Assembly: GCA_040954595.2 (NCBI GenBank)
Contig: CM082590.2
Location: 7,936,001 to 8,000,000, forward strand
Direction: 5' to 3'
Source: Balanoglossus misakiensis
Lineage: Eukaryota; Hemichordata
DNA: 64,000 nucleotides
The translations under genes were made by a program, and so were the position numbers. The notes under the pieces were generated by a model. It saw nothing but the letters and a program-made list of their open reading frames with translations, was not told the origin of the DNA and did no database searches. Positions 52,368-64,000 of this stretch are shown one piece after another (positions within the stretch are counted from its first letter, which is position 1; each line of letters begins with the position of its first letter).

Positions 52368-53990
52368 TTAACGTCGGGAGAGAACAGGAAAAACGGTCCT
52401 TAAAGGTCTTTGATGGAAATGAACATGTGTAAACAGGCAACATGCAGGAATTATGCTGATGACCTTTGCACTTTGCTAGAGGGCGCTACGACACACCAAA
52501 CAAATGGATCAAGCGTTGAAAAATTTGGGTGCGCTGTTTACTCACATATCCATTGGACACAAAAACCCGGGGTTTCAATAAAGCCTTTAATAAAAATAAG
52601 TTATTTTTACTCTAAATTGCCAATCTTACTTTTCACGATTCTTACTGTTTTATTGAAAATAGAATATGACATTATCTCAGTTTTGTAACGGCTAGCGAGC
52701 GATCTTCAACATGATGATTTCTTCTAAATCAACTCAAACTCAGACAAATTGTTGTTTTTTTCCTCAATACGATATATATGGTTTGTAATAAAAATAACTT
52801 TATTTAAAATGCTTACCACCTACGGGCAATTTTTCACAACTTAGATTTTAAGAAATAATAACTGGATAACATTTTCAAAATGATGCAATATACAGTAACC
52901 TTTAATAAGCATAAAATAGTTTAGCAATACGCAGATATAATTTTCTTCTGCATATTTAATTGTCCCTTTATGCGTTGTGGTATGTACATTTCGGGTTGCC
53001 ATGGCGCGTATGCAAATAAGGTCTAACGCACCGAGAACGCTTACTGCACACCTGTAATTTAGGTCCGATGAAAAATCACTGTCAAACGTTCACCCATTTG
53101 AACGAAGTCCGTCTAGGTGATAATTTACTTTAATACAATAAACTCACAAACATTGATTAGAGTTTGATTTCAAGAAGGTCATCAAGGGTCAGTTGCAAAT
53201 GAAATCGACAATATCATGAATATGAAAAAGTAAAAAGTTTCAACATCATTGTCTACGCATGCGTGAGAGAAAAAACTTGGCAGACGACACGTGCGCGCCT
53301 TTACCTGGACAATTTGAATGTGGAGCAAATATTATCCCCCAAAATTGGCAGCGAGGACCCACTTCCACGGATTATCTATTCAAGGAATAACTGCCAGTGG
53401 AATATCGAAGAATTCGTGAAGGACGTCTTTTTGCAGGACGTCGCCAGAGACAAGATTTAACGCGAATTGTGTGCGCGTGGAGTCTACCTGGTACAAGATA
53501 GTGTGTATGAAGACGACAAGGTGAGAATTAAAACTGAGTTAATGTTTGCAGTCCTCCCATTCACCCGAAGTGTAGCGCACTGTGGTAGCCTATATATAAG
53601 GTTTTCACATTTGTTCCTAGTCCCAAGGTTTACAATGATTACTGTGTACATTTTAGTGGAAATCGTCGCAAAACACCTTACGTGTGTGGAGTAAACGCGT
53701 AGGCGCACAGCAGTAAAAAATCTTTATGTATGAAGCAGTATAAAGACATTTAGACTAAAAGAAGAGTGGCTGTAGTGGGCTATAGTCTAATTTGTTCCAA
53801 ATTCTACGCTAATTCTACCTAAACGGCAATAGTTTCGCTGCATAAACCTCCCGATCTCAAAAAGCATTTTTTATTAATTGATGTTTCTGACTTCTTTCAT
53901 CTTAAAATGTAAACTATGCCTAGTCTGCTAGACGTAACATACACCTAACGCCCACATGATTAAGATTTTGGGCAACGCCTTGGGAGAGAT
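52368..53990. other. Spacer upstream of the zinc-finger gene; one unrecognised small ORF
   Basis: Mostly AT-rich. A 43-codon frame starts at ATG 53,259 (MRERKNLADDTCAPLPGQF), and an overlapping frame runs 53,263-53,460. Neither has a domain I recognise. GACAAG|GTGAGA near 53,516-53,524 could be a splice donor. It might be a gene fragment or old transposon remnant. Confidence 0.3.
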
Positions 53991-53998
53991 AGATATAG

Positions 53999-54031
53999 CT
54001 ATAGGTGGTTGGGTGGATGGATGGATGGATG

Positions 54032-54124
<93 letters not shown>

Positions 54125-54133
54125 GTAGGTAGG

Positions 54134-54172
<39 letters not shown>

Positions 54173-54221
54173 GTAGGTAGGTAGGTAGGTAGATAGATAG
54201 ATAGGTAGGTAGGTAGGTAGG

Positions 54222-54292
<71 letters not shown>

Positions 54293-54293
54293 T
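53999..54293. repeat. GATA microsatellite with GTAG variants
   Basis: A long (GATA)n run starting with GGAT units and interrupted by three (GTAG)n blocks, at about 54,122-54,136, 54,170-54,192 and 54,203-54,222. Open frames here translate only as low-complexity YLSI repeats. Confidence 0.97.
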
Positions 54294-54557
54294 CACCACC
54301 CACCATTACAGAGTCATACGGCGACTCCGTATGGACCGCTTGACTTCAAAGAAAAAATAATCAAACTTGGTAATTGGTACGACCACTTGCACGCAAATCA
54401 GTGCGTCTGTCTCTGCTTCGTGACAGTTTAAATTGCCATGTGAAAAACTCGCAGCTTGTAACACCTGTTGGATATTAATCCCCCATGAGCTGAAACTTTT
54501 TGACTTGTTTTCGTGATTCACTTTCAAACTTGTGTGCATATCTGACTGTCGTGACAG

Positions 54558-54676
<119 letters not shown>

Positions 54677-54892
54677 TTCAATAAGTCAATCGACATAGTG
54701 AACGTAGAAATTTAATACATTTAAAAAAATCGATTTATTTTGAAAGTAAAGTCACAGTGTCAGAAAATTATTTTGGTCTTATTCCTCTGGTCTTTCCGTA
54801 CATAAGATGTTCAGAAGACAGGAGTGGGTGAATTTGTCTCCATTAATTACTCGAAAAAAGACAACTCACACTTGAACAAATATAAAAAATAA

Positions 54893-55016
54893 AATGAGAG
54901 AGAAAGGGGAAAGAGAAGAGAGAGGGGGAGAGAGGGGGGAAGGAGAAAGAGAGAGGGGGGAGGGAGAGAGACGGAGAGAGAGAGGGGAGAGCGAGAGAAA
55001 GAAAGAAAGAGAGAAT
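54893..55016. repeat. GA-rich tract
   Basis: A purine-only run of GAGA, GGGG and GAAA, ending just before block B begins. Confidence 0.95.
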
Positions 55017-56039
55017 CGCCATGTCCTACCACTAGGGGCGCACTATGCGAGAAAGGTCAGGGAATCCTCCAATGTTGACCTTTGACCTGTAACCACACGT
55101 GTACTGTTTGTTGATACTGTGATTCTGTTGCAAGCACGCGTACAGCCAGAAATTGCCTCGAACTTTCACCAAATCCGGTCAAGAAGCGCCCGTGGTTTCA
55201 TTATAGGTTGCCTAAACTCCGCACCTGTGCAAGGAGGAGACTGAATCCACAGGAAAATCACAGTAAGATTGTATTTTTGCATGATTTTTACAGTCATGTT
55301 GTGATTGTTTACATGCCGAGCGCTAGGGGTAGGGCATATGGATAGGGCATCCAACAACAGCGTGGCCAGTAAACACAGCCCTGCCGAGCAGAGCTGAGAT
55401 AGCCGTAGCCGTCCAACCTTCCGACAGCGTGAAATATAGGGATCGAAGGGGCCTGGCTCCGATAATTTTCGGTTTTGTCCGCGTCTTCGACAACAACACA
55501 CTCCTGCGGTGTTGGAGTGAGCGCAGTAGAAATCCCTCGTGTGCTCAAATCCGGATCAAAACAACTCAACTGTTTCCCCAATCGACCGTCGAAACTGGCT
55601 TTTAGTGATAAAATTACCCGCGTTTTAATAATAATATTGTGATGCAAATATTAACTGCAGTAGCTGTTGTAAATGAGATGACCGCTTCGCTGTTAATGTA
55701 ACTTGTAAGTGGTTAGACCTTCATTGAACATTTTCAATCGGTGTGTAATAATAGTAGGTGGGTCGACACCATGGTTCAGGGTTTGAATCGTTTTAATAGC
55801 TTTTTATTTCTCGAGCATTATCTTGGTTGTTTACAAAACCATCACTTCTGTGGGGAAAAAAAGAATAAACATGACGTAATGTTTTGAAAGTACAATGTAG
55901 TAACATACATAATTTCCATAATGAAATTCACATAGTGTACTCAGTGTGTATATTTCAGGGTATTTCTGTGATATGTAAAAATTCTGTCAGATTATGATTT
56001 TTATTTTGAGAAATTCTACAAAATGTTCAGTAATAACCT

Positions 56040-56720
56040 CTGTGAACCCAAATTTCCCCTGGAGGCTTAAATTTTGGGTTAATTAAGACCTGAAATAGAA
56101 AATCCAGCCAGATAAACAGGGCTGAAATGTCATACAGCTTGTCAGGCTAGGATATCTCCATCCCCAGTGTTCTGCTGAGGTTGTAAATAAGTGGGGCCAA
56201 ATATCCCCTAGAAGATTAAATTTTGGGTTAAATATTAAATAATCTTTATATCTTGACAGTAATGACCTGAAATAGAAAATACAGCCAGATAAACAGGACT
56301 AAAATATCAAACAGCTTATCAGGCTAGGATATCTCCATCCCCAGTGTTCTACTGAGGTTGTAAATAAGTGGGGCCAAATTTCCCCTGGAAGCTTAAATTT
56401 GCTTAAATATTAAATAATCTTTATATCTTGACAGTAATGACCTGAAATAGAAAATACAGCCAGATAAACAGGACTAAAATATCAAACAGCTTATCAGGCT
56501 AGGATATCTCCATCCCCAGTGTTCTGCTGAGGTTGTAAATAAGTGGGGCCAAATTTCCCCTGGAAGCTTAAATTTTGGGTTAAATATTAAAATTTAATAA
56601 CCAAACCTTCATATGAAGTCTTGTACAGCCAGATAAATTTTAATGTTTACCAGTGAAGCTTACATTTTGCCAATATCTCAAAAAAATAAATTAAATATCT
56701 TGTCAGGCTAGGATATTCCC
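56040..56720. repeat. 177-bp satellite, contracted array in block B (3-4 copies)
   Basis: TAGGATATCTCCATCCCCAG recurs about 3 times at ~180-bp spacing, with CCCTGGAAGCTTAAATTT and CAGCCAGATAAACAGG. Block A has about 10 units at the same place. Confidence 0.88.
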
Positions 56721-57349
56721 ATCCTGTTGTAAGTGGGACTAAATGTTCCCTGTTCAAATCATTATACAGCACATTGATGTACACAAATATATATATCTAT
56801 TGCTAACACGTAAGAAAAATAAGACTTGAAATAAAAAATACAGCCAGATAAATTTGACCAAATCAGTTCGATTAACTTTTATGTTAAACATAAATATGTC
56901 GAGATAAAATAATTTCAACTTGAAGGGATAGTGGCTGTTAGCAAAATTGTTTAAAATCAATCATGCAAAATCACTTAAACTAAGTAGACTATTTTAATTT
57001 GGTTTGTGTCACACCAAGAACCATTTTCCTGTTCCTTTTTGATGAAATGCTGGGACAAATTTTTATTTCAAAATCAAACTGTATGTGCTGAGCTCAGGCC
57101 AAATACTCTATGTGGTCATTTACATACGAAAGCACATGTACACTAACTATGCAGAGACCATGTTGAACTTTCAGTATAGACTTACTTTCTTGTCGTTTTT
57201 TACAACTTTTAAAACTGTGTAGCCAGATCAAAATTTCCTGGCGTGATTTCTACAACAATTCCCCTTCTAGTTACCGTGTTTTTGCAATTCAAACGTTCAA
57301 AATAGAAGTATCCGGCCAAATTCAAAATGTATTGAAGATTAGAAATTGA

Positions 57350-60300
57350 CATGATTGAGGTGACCCGTCCATTGTTTATCAACGTCCACAGTGACACGCC
57401 CCCTCTATTTACCAGTTGCAATACTCACGAAAACTCGCTGTTTAGTTCAGACCGAAGTTGAAAATGTTTGCGAAAATATCACCAATCGATTTGTGTTGAT
57501 GTAAACAAGTTTTTTAACGCAAAAACTGAGATTTGAGCAAACGGCGACGCGTTCTTTCATACTTGTGCGAGTGACCGTGTTTACTTCATTGGCGTCCATT
57601 GATACTGTTGTTGAAAATCCGCGTTTTAAAAATCACTTTCATTCAAAATATTTCTGGTTCCTGACTCTATTTTTTGTGTAAAAGTTAGTTCCAAGCAATA
57701 ATCATTTAGAAAAGTGTATAGACTGAGGGCTAGAGTTATTTGCTATTTCTGTAATCGAAATTTAATGTGCCACTGTTTGCGTGTTGATATCGGCGGCCGA
57801 CTCAGTCTCCATGGGATTACACGCGTCACCGTCGCTGATCACCAGCGCCGATCGCCGATTGAAGTGAAAATTCCACTAGAATCCAATGTTTCCTAAAGAT
57901 TTTAAGTGAATAACTATATAGCCCTGTATGCATAGAGTTCATTTTTACTAAAGTACAAGACCTAGCAACTTCTCAAGAAAAGAAATCGCCGTTTTACCGT
58001 GTGTGTTGTTGGCTGCCCGACTTCGCGTATCTCAACGCTGTCCATTGCATTGCTTAGTCAATAGTGACACGCCCCCTTCATTTCTCAGTGGCAATACTCA
58101 CGAAAACTCGCTGTTTAATTCATACCGAAGTTGTAAATGTCTGTAAAATTATCACCACTCAACTCGCTTTGATCCAAAGAAGACTTTAAAGCAAAAACTG
58201 AGAAAATCGACTGAGATTTGAGCAAACGGCGACGCGTTCTTTACTTGTGCGAGTGACCGTGTTCATTTCATTGGCGTCCATTGATATAGTACTGTTGTTG
58301 AAAATCCGCGTATTTAAAGTCACTTTCACTCAAAATATTTCTGGTTCCTGACTCTATTTTTGTGTGTAAAAGTTAGGTCCATGCAACAATCTTTTAGAAA
58401 AGTGTATAGACTAAAGGCTAGAGTTAGTTGCTATTTCTGTAATCGAAATTTGTGTGTGCCGCTGTTTGCGTGTTGATAGCCGCGGTCGACTCTGTCTCCA
58501 TAGGATTACACGCGTCACCGTCGCTGATCACAAGCGCCGATCGCCGGTTGAAGTGAAATTTCCTGTAGAAACTAGCGTTTTCATAATATTTTTCCTGAAC
58601 TACAATATGGCCCGATATGTAGACACTTCATGTTTCTTAAAGTACAAGACATAGCAACTTCTCAAGAAATGTAATCGCCGTTTTTCTGCATGTGTTGTTG
58701 GTTTCCCGACTTCGCGTATTTCAATGCGCGGTGTCCATTGATTGTTTATCAATGTCCACAGTGACACGCCCCCTTTATTTACCAGTGCCAGTGGCAATAC
58801 TCAAGAAACTCGCTGTTTCATTCAGACTTAAATTGAAAATGTTTGCGAAAATATCACCAATCGATTTGTGTTGATGTAAAGAAATTTTTAAAGCAAAAAC
58901 TGAGAAAATCGACGTAGATTTGAGCAAACGGCGACGCGTTCTTTCATACTTGTGCGAGTGACCGTGTTTATTTCATTGGCGTCCATTGATACTGTTGTTG
59001 AAAATCCGCGTATTTAAAGTCACTTTCACTCAAAATATTTCTGGTTCCTGACTCTATTATTTGTGTCAAAGTTAGGTCCATGCAGTTATCTTTTAGAAAA
59101 GTGTATAGACTAAGGGCTAGAGTTCTTTGCTATTTCTGTAATCGAAATTTAATGTGCCACTATTTACGTGTTGATATCGGCGGCCGACTCTGTCTCCATA
59201 GGATTACACGCGTCACCGTCGTTGATCACCAGCGCCGATCGCCGATTGAAGTGAAATTTCCAGTAGAACCCAATGTTTCCTAAAGATTTTAAGTGAATAA
59301 CTATATAGCCCTGTTTGCATAGAGTTCATTTTTACTAAAGTACAAGACCTAGCAACTTCTCAAGAAAAGAAATCGCCGTTTTTCTGCATGTGTTGTTGGC
59401 TGTCTGACTTCGCGTATCTCAACGCTGTCCATTGCATTGCTTATCGATGTCAACAGTGACACGCCCCCTTCATTTCTCAGTGGCAATACTCGAGAAAACT
59501 CGCTGTTTCATTCAGACCGAAGTTGTAAATGTCTGTAAAATTATCACCACTCAACTCGCTTTGATCCAAAGAAGACTTTAAAGCAAAAACTGAGATAATC
59601 AGGCTACCAAGATTTGAGCAAACGGCGACGCGTTCTTTCATACTTGTGCGAGTGCCCGTGTTTATTGCATTGGCGTCCATGACACTGTTGTTGAAAATCC
59701 GCGTTTTTCAAGTAAAAACGCTTTCGCTCAAAATATTTCCGGTTCCTGACTCTATTTTTCGTGTCAAGATTAGTCCCATGCAAAAATCCTTTTGAAAAAT
59801 GTACAGACTAAGGGCTAGAGTTCTTTGCTATTTCTGTTATCGAAATTTAATGTGCCACTGTTAGCGTGTTGATATCGGCGGCCGACTCTGTCTCCATAGG
59901 ATTACACGCGTCCACCGTCGCTGATCACCAGCGCTGATCGCCGATTGAAGTGAAATTTCCAGTAGAATCTGATGCTTCCTAAAGATTTGTTGTGAATTCA
60001 TATATAGCCCTGTATGTATAGACTTCATTTTCACTTAAGTACAAGACCTAGCAACTTCTCAAGAAATGAAATCGCCGTTTTTTCCGCGTGGGTTATTGGC
60101 TGTCTGACTTCGCGTATCTCAACGCTGTCCATTGCTTATCAACGTCCACAGTGACACGCCCCCTTTATTTACCAGTGGCAATACTCGCGAAAACTCGCTG
60201 TTTCATTCAGACAGAACTTGTAAATGTTTGCGAAAATATCACCATTCGATTTGTTCTGATGTAAAGAAGTATGGTTAGCATAAAAACTGAGAAAATCGAC

Positions 60301-60990
60301 AGAGTACTTCGCCATTTCTGCAAACGAAATTTCATGTGCCACTGTTTACGTGTTGATAGCGGCGGTCGACTCCATAGGATTACACGCGTCGCTGATCACC
60401 AGCGCCGATCGCCGATAGAAGTGAAATTTCGAGTAGAATCCAAAGATTCCCAAAGATTTATTGTGAACTACAATACAGCCCTGTATGTATACGCTTCATT
60501 TCCACTAAAGTACAAGACCTAGCCACTTCGCTAGAAATGTAATCGCCGTTTTTCCGCGTGTGTTGTTGGCTGCCCGACTTCGCGTATCTTAACGCTGTCC
60601 ATTGTTTATCAACGTCCGCGGTGACACGCCCCCCTTTATTTACCAGTGGCAATACTCGCGAAAACTCGCTGTTTAATTCAGACAGAACTTGTAAATGTTT
60701 GCGAAAATATCACCATTTGATTTGTTTTGATGTAAATAAGTATTGTCAGCAAAAAACTGAGAAAATCGACAGAGTACTTCGCCATTTCTGCAAACGAAAT
60801 TTCATGTGCCACTGTTTGCGTGTTGATATCGGCGACTGACTCTGTCTCCATAGGATTACACGCGTCGCTGATCACCAGCGCCGATCGCCGATTGAAGTGA
60901 AATTTTCAGTAGAATCCAAAGATTTATTGTAGACTACATATAGCCCTATGTGTAAACGCTTCATTTCCACTAAAGTACAAGCTCTAGCCA
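57350..60990. repeat. ~690/480-bp tandem array of block B
   Basis: CTCCATAGGATTACACG (first unit CTCCATGGGATT) recurs near 57,808, 58,497, 59,195, 59,893, 60,372 and 60,849. Three spacings are ~689-698, then ~479 and ~477. The long units keep the GCAAACGGCGACGCGTTC segment that occurs only once in block A. Confidence 0.9.
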
Positions 60991-61084
60991 CTTCGCCAGA
61001 AATGTAATCGCCGTTTTTCGCGAGTGTTGGATGCCTTAGCGTGTTTACTTCCGTGTTGTCAATTTCAGTCGAGGTGATAGTTGG

Positions 61085-61181
61085 TGCGCATGCGCAGTAC
61101 AGAGACGCACTTAGTGATAGACGCTTTCCCACGTGTGTTGGTTGCCCTATACTTTAGCGTGTTAGTTGGTGCGCATGCGCA
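61085..61181. promoter_or_regulatory. Paired NRF1-type palindromes (block B)
   Basis: Perfect TGCGCATGCGCA at 61,085-61,096 and 61,170-61,181, 85 bp apart, in the same place as the pair in block A. Confidence 0.55.
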
Positions 61182-61199
61182 GTACATAGACAGGCTTAG

Positions 61200-62400
61200 T
61201 AGTGAGATGCATTCAAAGTTTTGCCTGAAGTTGTAACTCACTTTAGCTTTGTTATTTCACGTAGTTTTCTGTTTGAGAGGCTTTTATAGAGTTTAAGCCG
61301 GTCTGTTGAAAGCTAACGTGTAGAATACCTGTTATTTTGTGCAGTATTTGTTCATTTTTCGATTTTTTACTGATTTTATTATGATGTGTGACTGTACGTT
61401 ATTTCCTTTATCAGTAAATGAGATTAAATTCTATAAAATGGAATTTCATTGTCACATTGTGCATTTCTTAGCTTGTTGTGTAAACGATGATTTTACTTTT
61501 ACAATCTGAAAAAGAGTACAGTAAACATAGAGTTTGTGTTTTTTTCCAGATTGTAAATTTTAAAGTCTCTTACATTACAAGAGCAATGCTTACGGTATGA
61601 AGAGAGTGAGTGTTTTGTTTGTCTGATTTCAATTTTTTTTATTGTAGATGAAATTTATCAGTAGCCCTTTACACCGTGTGTTCTGTACTTTTACAGCGCA
61701 ACCTTTAATTTTGCAATTTTTCACATTTTCATTGCTTTAGCTGTTAAAATAATGGAAAATTCATTGTTTTAAGCAAACCAGCCAATTCCTTCAAAATTCA
61801 GATATTTTCATCATTACCAAAAACTCCAATTCTTTCAAAATTACAGGTATTTCCATTATTTTTACCAAAAATCAAATTCCGTTAACAATTTTTTTATCAA
61901 AATAGGCATCTCTTTCACAAAAATAGGCATTTCTTACCAAATTTAATGGTTTTTTTTCATCATTTTTCCGAAATAGCTATTTCTTCAACCGAAATAGCCG
62001 TTTTTTCCAAAATTACACGTAATTTTCCTTATTTTCACCAAAAAAGCCATTTCGATCACTAAAATACCCATTTCTTACAAATTAAAGGTCAGTTTTACCA
62101 TTAAAGTTCCGAATTTACATGCCTTTTCCACTATTTTCACCAAAAAAGCCATTTTGATCACTAAAATACCCATTTCTTTCAAATTTAAGGTCATTTCAAC
62201 CATTTTAACAGCTAAAAGCAATGCGAATGATGTAAAAAGTTGTAAAATTACTGGTTGCACTGTAAAAAGTACAGTAAAATGCAGTACACACACACTGATA
62301 AAGGAGCAATTGACAAATTTCATCGATAAAAAAAAAAGTCACCAAAAAAAATTTGAAATCAGCAAAAAAAAGGCGGAAAAAAAATTTTTGGGAAAAATTT
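61200..62400. repeat. Block B AT-rich segment and degenerate array
   Basis: Nearly identical to about 9,020-10,215. Differences are mainly poly-A and poly-T lengths and scattered substitutions. Confidence 0.7.
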
Positions 62401-62401
62401 T

Positions 62402-62585
62402 TGTCTCTCGCCCTTCTCTCTCCTCCTCATCTTGTCTCCCTCCCTCCCTTTCTTCCTACCTGTTGCATGCCCCCCTCCCTGTGTCTCCCCTTGTTGCATG
62501 GCCTCCCCCCTCTATCTATCCCCGGTGTATGATCTCCCCCCCTTTATTTGACCCCTGATGCATGACCCCTCCCCGTGTTTCGACT
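62402..62585. repeat. Pyrimidine-rich tract (block B)
   Basis: Counterpart of 10,215-10,435, ~35 bp shorter in the CTCCTCATC part. Confidence 0.8.
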
Positions 62586-62649
62586 TACCTGCAAATCTTC
62601 ATCCTGTGTCCAAGTTCCATCCACGTCCAGTCTTCTCCATGTGCACCAT

Positions 62650-62728
62650 GTCCACCTCCAGCGGGTCTTGATCTCGCGTCCTTCCACTTGCTAGTCACTT
62701 ACCTTGACCACTAGGCCACGGAGCTGCA
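62650..62728 (-). repeat. tRNA-like repeat head (block B, degenerate)
   Basis: Minus strand CTCCGTGGCCTAGTGGTCAAGG with a mutated B-box, as at 10,510-10,580. Confidence 0.5.
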
Positions 62729-62974
62729 TGCAAACATATGCTCGGAACTTCTATATATCGGTTACCTCACTTACTAATAAGTCAGGAATAGGTATTAGAG
62801 CCAATTTTTCGATAAAAAAATGGTTTTTACAGCTTCTAATGCATGGTAGAGTAAAAAAAAGAGCATATTCCTGTTTTAAGAGAGAAAAAAAGGAAAATAA
62901 CTGGATCGAAGTACCAAAGGTAACTATAAGTTGAGACTCGAGAGGGCGCTGTGCTTGGCCTTTGGTTGAAAAAA

Positions 62975-63052
62975 ATCCCACCCTTGCCGGGGCTCGAACC
63001 CGGGATCTGCCGCATAGCAGTCCATGGCCATAACCACTAGGCCACACTAATG
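62975..63052 (-). repeat. tRNA-like SINE head (block B)
   Basis: Minus strand GTGTGGCCTAGTGGTTATGG and CCCGGGTTCGAGCCCCGG, a perfect T-arm with B-box. No acceptor pairing. The anticodon loop differs from the block A copy (CTGCTATGC), so it has drifted freely. Confidence 0.6.
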
Positions 63053-63509
63053 TTTGTTTAGGTGACCAAACAACTAGTTTATGAATGCCACAACGTAATT
63101 GTATGTAAACAAGATGGCTCGATCTCGTAAAAGCAAGTACTTTTCGGCTTGCTAAAAGAAGACTGAGCTTGTTCTCGGTTAATACTGTTGGCGGTAACGT
63201 TAATTCAGTAGAAAGATGTTCATAGTTTGTACTTTACTGTCGAAAACACGCATTTTCCTAAGGGCTTTAGCGCGCCTGTGTTTGGGTCAAGTTACACGTC
63301 ACGGAAGGCTAAAGGTCATGCACAGCGCCATCTAGAGACGGTATCTACAACTAGTCAGTCACATGACAGTCGCATGCAAATGTATGTATACGTAATCCAG
63401 TTGCAATGACGTCACGGGGAAAAGGGGGAGGAATGAGACCATGATGAGCTTCTTCCTTAGTCACGTGAGGGGCAGGGGTCATCGACATCAGTCTACTATA
63501 GAAAAAAAA

Positions 63510-63586
63510 ATGAATCCCTGCCGGGAATCGAACTCGGGACCGCACGCACCGTAGCCAATCACTTTAGCCACTACGCTACATAGTTA
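63510..63586 (-). repeat. tRNA-like SINE head (block B)
   Basis: Minus strand GTAGCGTAGTGGCTAAAGTG and CCCGAGTTCGATTCCCGG. It is followed by the same body as at 11,460-11,890, running to the window end. Confidence 0.6.
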
Positions 63587-63589
63587 TTT

Positions 63590-64000
63590 GCTTAATTTGC
63601 ATATAAACTAAGTTATATTCTATAGACTATGCTCTTGGTGGTTATTTTCGGTTCGCTACAGTGAGATCGGGCTTATTAACGACAGTTTACTTCCGTAAGT
63701 TCGATAGAAAGATGCCTGTAGTTTGTACGATACTATAAAAACACTTATTTTTAAGGGCACCAGCGCGGCTGTGTTTGGGCAACGCAACACAGCCTCCGAA
63801 GGTCAAAGGAAGGGGGAGGGAGAGGGAAGCCTCTCCAGAGGGCGTTATGCACGATGTCCATTAAATACCAGACCACAACCGATCTCCAGCCACCATGCCA
63901 GACTTTATTAATTATGAAAGAGTATCGGAAAATAGTGAATTTAACCGGCTTAAGATGGTTTGAATATTAAAACTGCTTGTACCGGCTACTTTATTTGGAA
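63590..64000. repeat. Body of tRNA-headed unit, running off the window
   Basis: GACTATGCTCTTGGTGG, GATAGAAAGATG and TTAAGGGCACCAGCGCGGC match 11,480-11,890. The poly-G run of block A is replaced here by a GGGAGGGAGAGGGAAG purine stretch. Confidence 0.75.

Larger units (their letters stand above)
55025..64000. repeat. Block B: right copy of the duplicated repeat mosaic, cut by the window end
   Basis: Starts at TACCACTAGGGGCGCACTA (55,027) and follows block A in order to the last base (match to about 11,930 of block A). The offset between copies falls from about 52,853 to about 52,140 because the 177-bp satellite has fewer units here. Block B begins directly after a GA tract, block A after a hairpin repeat, so the flanks differ. 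Confidence 0.85.

Noticed and set aside
52410-52688. 92-codon plus-strand frame upstream of the zinc-finger gene
   Set aside because: No motif; the second half is an AT-rich translation; not flanked by convincing splice or start context.
55309-55647. 112-codon minus-strand frame in block B, partly shared with 2,449-2,643
   Set aside because: The shared part is only as conserved as the flanking duplication. No domain, and block A has it shortened.

Overview
This is nuclear DNA from an animal. The genes are split by GT-AG introns and the spacer is dense in microsatellites, satellites and short hairpin transposons. The genes present (cytosolic aconitase/IRP1, an SLC25A44-type carrier, two tandem RING-B-box-filamin-NHL TRIM genes and a C2H2 zinc-finger gene) fit an invertebrate, probably a deuterostome such as a lancelet or acorn worm. 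The species assignment is inference and not firm.

Layout. 1-2,170: satellites and hairpins. 2,170 to about 12,260 (block A): a repeat mosaic made of a 177-bp satellite, a ~485-bp tandem array, a pair of NRF1-type palindromes, an AT-rich array, a pyrimidine tract and tRNA-like repeat heads. 12,260-19,500: spacer with a G-rich minisatellite, a ~540-bp tandem array carrying a decayed exon-like segment on the minus strand, a telomere-like tract and MITEs. 19,557-37,000 (minus): a complete ACO1/IRP1-type gene of 20 coding exons (897 aa). 37,919-39,982 (plus): a complete SLC25A44-type gene of 3 coding exons (309 aa), divergent from ACO1 across a 0.9-kb shared promoter region. 42,456-44,669 and 46,522-48,732 (plus): two intronless-CDS TRIM-NHL paralogs. 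50,585-52,367 (minus): a 3-exon zinc-finger gene with a reading-frame break. 54,000-55,020: tetranucleotide and GA repeats. 55,025-64,000 (block B): a second, same-orientation copy of block A that runs off the window.

How things relate. The genes do not form one pathway. IRP1 (iron sensing or cytosolic aconitase) and SLC25A44 (mitochondrial branched-chain amino-acid import) share a divergent promoter region. The TRIM pair is a local duplication whose middle section is much more alike than its ends, which suggests gene conversion. A MITE present in one TRIM 3' flank and absent from the other shows its TA target site. Introns are built largely from a few MITE families. Three copies of one family lie immediately downstream of 5' splice sites.

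Nothing here is clearly a wholly new system. The best leads are the MITE/splice-site association, the duplicated repeat block with conserved NRF1 palindromes, the exon-bearing tandem array and the mosaic TRIM pair.
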